Shown: positions 6,018 through 14,376 of the stretch, in pieces
Position numbering within the stretch: position 1 is the stretch's first letter
How the letters are laid out: every line of letters starts with the position of its first letter
Assembly: GCA_027596195.1 (NCBI GenBank)
Contig: JADGJG010000674.1
Location: 1 to 14,376 of the forward strand
Origin: Podochytrium sp. JEL0797
Lineage: Eukaryota > Chytridiomycota > Chytridiomycetes > Chytridiales > Chytriomycetaceae
Direction: 5' to 3'
Length of the DNA stretch: 14,376 nt
Notes under the pieces: model-generated
Told to the model about the DNA's origin: nothing
Seen by the model: only the letters and a program-made list of their open reading frames with translations
Databases searched by the model: none
Position numbers and translations under genes: made by a program

Positions 6018-9000
6018 ATGAACAGCCAGCAGCGGTTCCCGCCCGTGCTCAGTGCGGACCCGTATTTCCCAGGCGACCGACGCACCTCCTATATGGCGCC
6101 CTCTTCGGTGCGGCCAAAGTCGCACAAGGATGTTTCGCAGAGTGCGCGGGATGGCTCTAGGGACGCCCCTAGGGACACTCGAGACACTCGCGAAAGCGCC
6201 CATAGGGACACCAAGGGCGACACTAGGGACGCCTCTAGGAAAGACTCCAGAAGCGCCAAGGACGCGGCCGTGTTCCGCGCCATGGTTGCCTCGCTGGACG
6301 TGACGCGCATCACAGACAGGGTCGTGGCGTGTGGCCTGCCCTGGCAGAAGAAGAGCGATGCCCTGCTGCACCGCAACAACGCGGGTGACCTGGCTGCGTT
6401 TCTCAGGGCGCGGTACAAGCAGCGCTTTATGGTCTGGAACCTGACGGGTAAGTGATACTCCCTAGTTATCCTTCATGTCCCATTGAATAGTTTCTAGGCG
6501 ACACCTCCCTCGGCAACTACGACACTGCGCCCTTCGACAACCAGGTTATCTCGTTTGGTCTCTCCAAGGCATACCAGCTCTCGCTCAAGACCCTTCTCGA
6601 CGTGGCCCGCTCGATGCACGCCTGGCTCACACTCCACCCAGACAACGTGTGCGTGGTCCACTGCACAAACGGCGTGGGCCGCACAGGACTCGCCATTGCC
6701 GCCTATCTACGCTTCTCTGACACATTCGCCGACGCGTCCACGGCCTTTGAATACTTTGTCTCCCGCCGCACCCCACACGACCAATCCTGGCCCTCCGTCT
6801 CCATGCGCAGATACATTCAATACATCAACAACACTATCCTCGTGAACGGATCCCTCCCGACCCAGTTACCCCTCCTCCTCGACTGCATCGTGCTCAATTC
6901 GATCCCCGATTTCAACGATCACGGCACGTGTCGTCCCGGAATTGAGTTGTATCAAAACCGCAAGCTCGTTTACAGCTGCGTGTATTCGCGGTTCGATCCG
7001 AATTGTCCCATTCAAGTCGATACGGAAAACGATGCGGTTGTATTTCAATTTAGTCACCCCGAAACGGGGGAAGGCGCGTTGCTGTTGGACCGCGACGTGC
7101 AGCTCCGGATTTTTCATTGTGCGGATATCGACGATGGCGTGCAGGAAGCGTCTCAAGTTGTTACGATGGTGAACTTTTCGTTTCATACGGGGTTCATGCC
7201 TGCCGGGTTTATTCGGGTGGCGGCGCGCGATCTCGATTTGAGTCGGCAGGATGTGGAGGATGGGAGATTTGGGGCGGGGTTTAGTATGGATTTGGTGTTT
7301 GATGAGAGCGGGCCTGTGGGTGCTGGGGGTGGAGATGTCAAAGTGATTTCGTACGAAAAGAGTCTCGACAAGAATCCCAACAAGTGTCTTGCGCGGTTGA
7401 TTTCGTATCATTTGGTCAAGGTTGATGAGCGGATGCTGCGAGGCTTGGAAGGGATGGGAATATCGAGGCTTCATGGTGAGTCCTCTGAGTCCCATGATCG
7501 ATTTGTTTCCCAGTATCCTCTCTGACACTGATTCCCAACATCAAAAAACCCAGCCTGCATCGCCCTCCAAAAAACCAACAACGACATCAAATCCGCCTAC
7601 GAATTCTACAAATCGACCCTCGCCCCACCCCCACTCCTCCCATCCCCAACCCACTCCGAACCCCCGACCCGTCGCCCTCCCCCCGCCGTCTCCAACCTCC
7701 GCCAAAACACATCCCCAACCCCACGCGGCCAAAGCGTCCCGCGTCGCGCGCCACCACCCGTGCGGAAGGATTCTATCGCGTTCAGCGACGGGTCGAGTGA
7801 CTCTGGGGCTGGAGTGCGGGGGTCGATTCAGCGGTTGGAGTCTCTGATTCAGAAGAGTGCGGATATCTCGGCGGGGAAGAGGGAAGTTGCACGACCGCCG
7901 CGGACGACTACGTCTCCGTTGAATGCACCTGTGTCTGCGGGTGGAGATGAAGCTGGGATGGAATCAATACTTGCGCAGTTGAAGCAGAGACGGGAGATGG
8001 CCAAGAAGCATCAACTGCAGCAGCAACAGCAACCGCGAGTGCCTATTCCTGTTGTTGCGGTGCGGCAGGAAGTCAAAAAGACGGTGAGTTCTCCGTCGTT
8101 TGGAGATCGCACGACTTCGCGGCGGTCTATGCGGAAGGGGTCGGAGTCTGGGGTTGGGGAGGAGGTGGGGGTCGGGGAGGTGGATGACTTTGATATGGAT
8201 TATCTGGAGATGTATTCGGATCTTGTGACACCGCCTGCGACGGCGGCTCCACCGCCGCCGCCTGTGCAATTGGCTCGGGAGTCGGAAACTGGGGTGGAGG
8301 TGGCGGAGAATCGGAAATCGTTGACAAAGTTGAGGGAGAGTGATGCGACTGTGAGGAAAGCAGCGGTGTTGAAGAAGCGGCAGACGTTGCATTGGAAGGA
8401 TATTGAGAGTGATGGGTTTGATTTGGGGCCTGTTCCGGATCAGGAGGGGGGACAGAAGCGGGAGTCGGTTGTGCAGAGGAAGGCGACGGTGGGGAGGGAT
8501 GGAAAGGAGGTGGAGGTGAAGAAGTTTGAAGGTAATTTTTGTTTTGGGGATGGGGGGATGGGAGGAAACAACTCACTCTTTTTTTCGTTTGTAGAACTGT
8601 TTTGCTTTGTTCCGGGGGCAGACAAGTCGGGACCCAAGCTCGTCCAAAAGTGAGTATTTCATTCCCGAGTTTTCAAATCTCACCCTTCTTCCCCCGCCAC
8701 CAGAGCCCAATTCACCACCCTCCTCGACTTCCGCCGCGCCAACGTAATCGCCATCTCCATGTCCCGCTTCACACGCCAAAACCTCACAGGCGCCCAACTC
8801 GCCGACTCCGTGAACCACCTTGACGCCACCAAAATCAGCATCGAAGACCTCCTCCAACTCAAACTCCTTATCCCGACTGAACACGAATCCACCCTCCTCA
8901 ATGACTTTCACAACTCCCCTCACCCCGCTACCGCGCTCCCGCTCGCCCCGGCGGAAAGCTTCATGATTGATTTGATCAAGTCGGATCGGGATATCGGACA

Positions 9001-10371
9001 ACATGTGGACGCGTTTTTGTTCTTGCAGCAGCTCCCACATGAAGCCGGGGATATTGTGCAGTGTTTGGAAGGGATGACGGACATGTGTACCCAGTTGCAG
9101 ACTTCATCAGACCTCAAAGTGATTTTGCGGACTGTGTATCAGTTGGGGCAGTTGTCGCATCAGGACTTGGGGGCTGGGAACTCGAGTTTCCGGCCGTGGA
9201 TGGGGAAGGAGGCGAAAGCGATTGGGTTTAAGGTGGATGGGTTAGTGAGGTTAAAGGATGTCAAGAGTGCGGATGGGAAGTGGAGTTTGATGAGTTTGCT
9301 GGTGGATTTGGTGAATAAGACGAGACCGGATGTAAGGAGTTCCCCCCCCCCCCCCCCCCACTCCGTCAATGAGATGAATTGACTTTGATTGTTTTCTTCT
9401 CCAAGGTTCTCGATTTCACAACCAAATTCCACACTCTCAAACGCATCCGACAAATCGATCTGCGTTCCCTGATTGCGCAACTCCTTGCCCTCGAAACGAC
9501 GCTCCACTCTCTCCAGCACTACGCGTACAAAAACAAGGAGTTTGAACAACTCCTGCATCCTCGACTCACGGCCGCCGCTACGGACCTTACGACCATCCGC
9601 GCGCACTTTGACGTGTTCCATTCGACTTGGATCGATACGGCGCGATACTTTGCGGAGGATGAGGAAACGTATATCCAGGTGCCTGAGTTGTTTGAGATTG
9701 TGAAGCAGAACCCGGATCCGAATTATACGGAAAAGACGTTGAGAGAGGTTGGCGGGGTAGAGAGTGGGGATACCCGGAAACACGTCACGTCCTTGTTCAC
9801 GGCCATGCATGTTTTCTTGTTTGGGTTTGAGGATTGTGTGAAGCAGGAGAGGCGGAAGGTGGAGGAAGAGGCCGCGCGGCTTGTTAGGGAGGGGAGGGAG
9901 GCTGAGGAGAGGAGGAGGAGGGAGGAGGCGAGGGCTGTGAGGGAGGGGAGGGTGGAGGCGCCTCCGGCGGCGGTGCCGGTGTTTGTGGATGATGGGGATA
10001 TGTTTTCGGGGTTGAGGCCTGCGCTTCATGCCATGAAGAATCGGGCGAGTGTTATACTGTTGAAGAAGAAGGAGGTGGAGGCTGGGGATATGTTGAGTGA
10101 GTTTAGTCGGTTGCAGGTGACTGAGATGACGGAGGAGGAGATGCAGATGCGGGCGGAGGTGATTGATGAAGAGTTTGAGATGGGGATGGAGGGGGGGAGT
10201 GGCGCGGGTAGTTGTGGTGCTCGTGTGGTCTGGAGTGATGGGGGGTATGGGGTGGAGAGGAGGGATTCGTTTCAGAGTGTTGCGTCTGCGTTTCCGGTTG
10301 CTGGGGATGGGGGGAAGGGGATTTGTCAGGAGTGTTTTTTGCCGGAGGATGGGTGTTATTGTCATTGGTGA
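6018..10371 (+). CDS. PTEN-C2-FH2 formin (actin nucleator), 1344 aa
   Basis: Formins nucleate and elongate unbranched actin filaments. Exons: 6018-6447, 6498-7475, 7554-8531, 8595-8649, 8704-9331 and 9406-10371; introns are 50, 78, 63, 54 and 74 nt. Order: an Arg-Asp-rich repeat (residues 43-82); a PTEN-like domain (about 88-260) with YDTAPF and the P-loop HCTNGVGRTG (C199, R205); a PTEN-type C2 domain (about 265-460) starting IPDFNDHGTCRPGIELYQNR; short proline-rich FH1-like patches (about 493-540 and PPPPP near 700); and FH2 (about 745-1168), with LHWKDI, FEELFCFVPGADKSG, NVIAISMSRF and AIGFKVDGL. After a charged helix the C-terminus ends CQECFLPEDGCYCHW. PTEN's specificity lysines are T and V here, and its acidic WPD-type loop is replaced by FGLSKAYQLS, so the domain may bind lipid rather than cleave it. 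The architecture recalls plant class II formins; yeast and mould formins instead carry a GBD-FH3 N-terminus. The FH2 GN-x-MN-x-G motif is altered (GNSSFRPWMGKEA). Confidence 0.92.
6144..6263 (+). repeat. Degenerate coding repeat, Arg-Asp-x (TAGGGAC) in formin exon 1
   Basis: About forty codons encode repeated R-D-(A/T/S) units (RDAPRDTRDTRES, HRDTKGDTRDAS). At DNA level TAGGGAC or close variants recur four or five times with CCTAGG/CTCTAGG around them, so the repeat appears to have grown by DNA duplication. The peptide is highly charged and probably disordered, lying just before the PTEN-like domain. Confidence 0.65.
9342..9359. repeat. 18-base C homopolymer in formin intron 5
   Basis: An unbroken run of 18 C lies 10 nt after the donor GTAAGG of the 74-nt intron 9332-9405. 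It sits before the branch and acceptor region and does not affect the reading frame. The length may be imprecise because such runs are hard to sequence. Confidence 0.9.
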
Positions 10372-10455
10372 AGGAAAGAGAGAATGGGATCAAGTTTTTT
10401 TTTACTTAGAAGGGAAAAGGGAGGGGGAAAAGAAAACAAAAACAAAAACAAAAAA
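10372..10455. promoter_or_regulatory. 84-bp formin-TMEM231 spacer with A-rich leader
   Basis: This gap holds the formin 3' end and the TMEM231 promoter. It ends in an A-rich tract with repeated AAAAAC units (about 10433-10456) running straight into the ATG, a leader type seen before several genes here. No separate poly(A) signal is clear. Confidence 0.5.
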
Positions 10456-11695
10456 ATGTTTACAATTGATCGACTTCCGTTCCAACGCCACTTTCGGACT
10501 CCGATCTTGTCGCAAGCTACTTTGCTCGCTGTTCTCCTCTCATTCGCAACATTGGTTCTCCCTCTCGTATGGGCGTATGCCGGAAATTGTAAATCGATTC
10601 GATTCAGACCTTTCCTGTGACACCTGTCAAAAAACTCAACAAAACATACAACCCTTTCCCCGCAAACAGCATTCTGGCTCAAAATGAATACATTCCAAAC
10701 CCAACCCGCCGTCACATTCATGCGCGATGCGATGCTGATTCTCGATGGAGTCGATTCCACCACGGGGGTCGCGTACTCGTATTTTTATTCCACGAACCCG
10801 ATGCTGAATCAGATGTATGAGTCGAGTGTGCATTCTGTGCCGACGATCAAGGTTTGGAGGGGGGGATGGGACGTTCTTTTTGCTGAATTTCTTTTTCTTT
10901 TCGAAGGCGGCGGAATTGGATGAGAATAATGATGGCGTTTCAGATGTGCTCACGTTCACGATTGGAGTTGCACTGTTTCCTACGGATACGATTCGGCGCG
11001 TGCGGGTTGCCATGTTTTTGCGATATGATTTGGATGTAACGAAATCTGGTCTGTTTATTTTCGATTCCATCTGATCACACACACAACCAAAAAACAGAGC
11101 GTCGCGAGAATGACGATGCAATCAGCCATCCTAATTGACGAGTCCACAGGTCTCTCGGGCGCGGCGTTGCATGTGCATGGGGATTTGAGAATCGTGCAAC
11201 GAGAATTGTTGGTTCCGACAATAGACAATTACGCGTTCAACCGTGGGGTTTTGAATTATTCGATGGCGAATGGGGGCGACAGTGGGGCGAGGGCGGATGA
11301 TTTTACTTGGACTCGGATGGTGGATGTGTATGAGAAGCGGAATAGTTGAGTGGTTTTATAAAACTGGTGATATGGAAGAGCTCATCCTCTTTTTACGGTT
11401 AGTCCGCACGAAACTCGAAATCTCGACACCTCCCGCTTGGACGAGTCCGCGGGCCGTCAACCAAGCGTTCATGATTCATGGAACTGTGCGGTATTCTCCT
11501 GACGTGTTTTTGTACCAGCCGACTGTGATGGAGGTGTTGAAAGTGGCATGGATGCAGTACTTGGCGTATTTTGTGATCATGTATATGGGGTGTCGGTACA
11601 CGTTCCAGTGGGCGGTGCGGAGTGGGGTGGTCGCGTCGTATGTTGTTGTGGATGTGATGCCTCGACAGGATGGATTCCGGGGTCATATATTTTGA
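10456..11695 (+). CDS. TMEM231: TMEM231, ciliary transition-zone membrane protein
   Basis: In animals TMEM231 is part of the MKS complex at the transition zone, helping gate protein entry into cilia. The five exons are 10456-10588, 10670-10851, 10907-11035, 11098-11344 and 11403-11695, giving 327 aa (human about 316); introns are 81, 55, 62 and 58 nt. Seen in order: an N-terminal membrane helix (about 19-43, LLAVLLSFATLVLPLVWAYA); then NSFWLKMNTFQTQPAV, matching the family's FWLK block; ELDENNDGVSDVLTF; MTMQSA; LHVHGDLRIVQRELL; FTWTRMVDVYEKRN; FMIHGTVRYSPDVFLYQP; and a second helix (EVLKVAWMQYLAYFVIMYM) near the C-terminus with a short tail. Two membrane spans with a large luminal or extracellular loop between them is the family topology. 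The gene implies that the organism builds a flagellum. The start at MFTIDRL is chosen because upstream in-frame sequence is a low-complexity Lys/Asn leader. Confidence 0.94.
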
Positions 11696-11785
11696 TTATT
11701 TGATGATGATTAGAGAAAGAAACGACGGGTCGTTTGCTCGTCCCCCCTTCGAACCTCGCATTTGAAATATCGAACAAAAAAAAAC
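11696..11785. promoter_or_regulatory. 90-bp TMEM231-ABCC spacer with palindrome
   Basis: The gap contains the 3' end of TMEM231 and the ABCC promoter. AAACGAC and GTCGTTT (11720-11735) form a perfect inverted repeat with a 2-nt centre, a good candidate for a dimeric regulator site. The last 20 nt before the ABCC ATG are A-rich. Confidence 0.5.
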
Positions 11786-14376
11786 ATGGATTTCATTGAC
11801 CACCTCTGTGCTTCGACACGCGAGGGCGGCGGGCCGTGGAGCCACGAGCGCGACTTTGACCTGACGCCGTGTTTTGAGAATGTGTAAGTTCCCTAGCTGC
11901 TTCCCTAGCTACTTCCCTAGTTCCTTCTCTAACTAGTTTCCTAGTGTCGTGGCCATGCTCCCCCAGCTCTTGTTTGGCGTGCTGAGTCTGTTCCTGATCC
12001 AACCGATCCGCACCACTGCCTCGCTGGGTCTGCATTCATCCGTGCGCATGACTACTGCCAAAATTGCGCTGTCGCTGGGCATTGCAGGGGTCTATGTGGG
12101 CTGGTTTGCCGCCGCGAGGTATTTATTTATTTATTTATTTATTTTTTATTTTTCTTTTACTTACTCAAGTCAACCAGTTCACCCGACACTCGACTCCTCG
12201 CAGCCACTTGTGTACTCAGTTTTTCACTCTGCGCCCTTGTTTTGTTTCTCTGCGATTCGCGCTTCAAGGTCGGGTGTTCAGCCGTGCTCGTGTTTCTGCT
12301 TCTGCACCTGGCTGCCCTGGCGATCCAGCTGCGCACCTCCTTCAACGATACGCATTCGCCCTTGTCCACCAAGGCCGTGCTGGTCGCCGTGTTTGCCCTT
12401 GCCCTGCCCCTGTTTGTGCTCGAGAACCAGCCACGCCCAAAGCTCTCAACAGACAACAAATACACTCCCATCTCGCAAACTGACGATGAAGAGACAGAGG
12501 TCCAAACCATGGCTGAAGATGACGACGCGAAGCTGCTGCCCCAGGAATCTCCTGAGGAATACGCCAACATCTTTTCGCGTCTCTCGTTCCACTGGATGGA
12601 TGGTCTCATGAAGCTGGGATACAAGAAGGACTTGGAGATGGAGGATCTGTGGGCCTTGCGTGAACAGGACTCGGCGCGTTTGAACTCGAACTTGTTTTTG
12701 AGAAATTGGGGCAGGGAGACGGAGAAGGCTCGGTATGTGATCTGTTTGGCAGCACTGTTGCTTTCCCATAGCTAACAAGTTCTTTGTTTTTAGCCCTTCG
12801 TTGCTCAACGCGTTGATGAAATCGTATGGTCTTGCGTTTGGATCAGCCGCCATCTTCAAGGCTTCGCAGGACGCCCTCTCGTTCTTGCAACCCACGTTTC
12901 TGAGATACATTATGGAGTTCACAAACAGTTGGTCTCCTGAAAACAGAGGCCACGAACAACCCGTGTCGAGAGGATTCTGCATTGCGAGTAAGAAACAATT
13001 CACCTTCCGTTCTATTCGAAGCACTAAAACCTGTTTCTCAATTCAGTTCTGATGCTCACTGCCGCAATCTGCCAAACCTTCCTCCTCCACCAATACTTCC
13101 ATACCTGCATCGTCATTGGAATGCGCGTAAAGGCCGCTGTCATCACCGCCATCTACCAAAAAGCCCTGCGCCTCTCCCCCGCAGCGCGCCAATCCTCCAC
13201 TGTCGGTGAAATCGTGAACCTCATGAGCGTCGACGCGGGCCGTTTGGGAGACCTCACGACCTATTTCCACATTGTGTGGAGCGGACCCTTCCAAATCTGT
13301 CTCGCGCTCTACTTTTTGTATTTCACGCTTGGTTGGGCCATCTTTGCGGGAGTCGCCGTCATGCTCCTCATGATCCCTGTCAATGGACTCCTTGCGACGT
13401 GGTCGCGCCGCCTCAATAAGATCCAGATGGGCAACAAGGACAAGCGGACCAAGCTCATGGATGAGTTGTTGAATGGAATCAAAGTGATTAAGTTGTATGC
13501 GTGGGAAATGCCGTTTTTGAAGCGCGTGAATGCGGTGAGAGAGTTGGAGTTGTCGACTCTGATGCGGATGGGGTATTTGAGTGCGGGGAGTTCGTTCACG
13601 TGGGTGTGTACGCCGTTGATGGTTTCTTTTGTGAGTTTTGCGGTGTATTCGATTATTTCGGATGAGCCTTTGACGTCGACGAAAGGTGTGTTTTGTTTTC
13701 ATCAAACCGTTTCTTGTAATTTATTGACGTTTTTTTTTGTTCTCAGTCTTTGTCTCCATGTCCCTCTTCAACCTCCTCCAATTCCCACTCGCCATGTTCC
13801 CCAGCGTCATCACAGCCATCATTGACGCCTCCGTCTCGTTCACGCGCTTGTACAATTTCCTCATGAATGAAGAACTCGATCCCGATGCTGTTACGTATGA
13901 ACCCGAGCCTGTGTTCCCGGACCCTGCGGTCCCGCTTGTGCGTGTGCGGATTACGAATGGGTCCTTCTCGTGGACTAAGGATTCGGCCACGCCAACGATT
14001 CACGGAATCAACTTGTCTGCTAAGCATGCGAATTTGGTTGCGGTTGTGGGGATGGTGGGGAGTGGGAAATCGTCGCTCCTTTCGGCTGTGCTTGGAGAAA
14101 TGTATAAAGCGGAGGGTAATGTGACGGTCTGTGGCCGCGTTGCGTATGTTTCGCAAACGCCGTGGATTATGAATTCGACGTTGAGAGAGAATATTGTGTT
14201 TGGAGGGGAGTTTAGGGAGGACTTTTACCATCGTGTTGTGGAGGCTTGTGGGTTGGGACCGGATTTGGAGGTGTTGCCTGGCGGGGATATGACTGAGATT
14301 GGGGAACGTGGGATTAATTTGTCGGGGGGGCAGAAGCAGAGGATTAATTTGGCGAGGGCCGTATATTCACAGGCGG
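11786..14376 (+). CDS. ABCC (MRP/Ycf1-type) ABC transporter, 5' part
   Basis: Full-length members export glutathione or other conjugates across the vacuolar or plasma membrane. Exons: 11786-11883, 11945-12118, 12178-12732, 12794-12987, 13047-13685 and 13747 to the window end, giving 763 complete codons; introns are 61, 59, 61, 59 and 61 nt. The N-terminus has the MRP-type block DLTPCFENVVVAMLPQLLF followed by several membrane helices (TMD0), then the linker with FSRLSFHWMDGLMKLGYKKD, the first membrane domain (IYQKALRLSPAAR, VGEIVNLMSVDAGR, NGIKVIKLYAWE) and NBD1. NBD1 shows Walker A GMVGSGKS (655-662), the Q-loop region VSQTPWIMNS and signature LSGGQKQR (745-752). Walker B, the second membrane domain and NBD2 lie beyond the window. 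Exon 3 start was set at 12178 rather than 12220 because it keeps a full membrane helix (LLAATCVLSFSLCALVLFL) and a 59-nt intron. The substrate cannot be told. Confidence 0.95.
11889..11944. repeat. 12-bp imperfect tandem repeat (TTCCCTAGCTNC) in ABCC intron 1
   Basis: Copies at 11889-11900, 11901-11912, 11913-11924 and a decayed one at 11925-11936 fill nearly the whole 61-nt intron and run into its acceptor (TTTCCTAG). The repeat supplies pyrimidines, and the last unit supplies a CTAAC branch-like site, so the splicing signals appear to be built out of the repeat. Confidence 0.8.
12120..12146. repeat. (TATT)n microsatellite in ABCC intron 2
   Basis: About six TATT units followed by a T run start at the second base of the intron, directly after the splice donor (GAG|GTATTTA). 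The intron stays within the usual size. Confidence 0.85.

Noticed and set aside
9160..10365. 401-codon open frame on the minus strand, opposite the formin FH2 and tail
   Set aside because: It crosses a well-supported formin intron and reads as low-complexity Pro/His/Arg/Leu peptide. The plus strand carries recognisable FH2 sequence. The opening results from C- and G-ending codons on the real strand.
11700..11785. tRNA or other small RNA gene in the TMEM231-ABCC gap
   Set aside because: Only a short palindrome is present; there is no cloverleaf and there are no A/B box sequences.
12178..12219. Acceptor at 12219 for ABCC exon 3
   Set aside because: It is in frame and possible, but it would remove half of a membrane helix and give a 101-nt intron where the others are 59-61 nt.

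Overview
The window looks like nuclear DNA of a flagellated (zoosporic) fungus, most likely a chytrid. Its genes are split by many short GT-AG introns, mostly 50-121 nt. It carries a fungal-type DUF1769 protein, a Gcn4-like bZIP factor and an MRP/Ycf1-type ABC transporter. It also carries a clear TMEM231, a ciliary transition-zone protein that yeasts and moulds, which lack flagella, are not expected to keep. The species cannot be named from the sequence. All exon joins were made by eye from splice-site consensus, reading frame and family knowledge.

Layout. 1-90 is a near-pure C tract at the window edge. 93-581 (minus) is the 5' part of an alpha/beta hydrolase that breaks off at that tract. 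789-2296 (minus) is a DUF1769/UPF0590 protein in three exons. 2377-3008 (minus) is a bZIP factor in two exons; its roughly 500-bp upstream region holds a Gcn4/AP-1-type palindrome and upstream ATGs. 3506-4293 (minus) is a 192-aa coiled-coil protein in four exons. An 86-bp divergent promoter separates it from CCDC124/Lso2 (plus, 4380-5646, six exons including a 10-nt microexon). After a 371-bp intergenic region with two inverted repeats comes a 1344-aa PTEN-C2-FH2 formin (plus, 6018-10371, six exons), then TMEM231 (plus, 10456-11695, five exons), then an ABCC transporter with TMD0 (plus, from 11786, running off the window inside its first nucleotide-binding domain). The last three genes lie head to tail with only 84 and 90 bp between them.

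The genes do not form one pathway. They cover translation (CCDC124), actin assembly with possible phosphoinositide targeting (formin), the flagellar gate (TMEM231), transcription (bZIP) and conjugate or metal export (ABCC). I see no mobile element, RNA gene, CRISPR array, defence cassette or biosynthetic cluster.

The most unusual signal is compositional. In most exons the synonymous third positions drift from C near the exon start to G/T near the exon end, and the drift restarts at the next exon. A second style (CTG-using, no drift) marks the 5' ends of the DUF1769, formin and ABCC genes, whose first introns carry CCTAG repeats or motifs. The most notable protein is the PTEN-C2-FH2 formin: its phosphatase loop keeps Cys and Arg but lacks the PTEN lysines and the usual acidic loop, and it ends in a Cys cluster.
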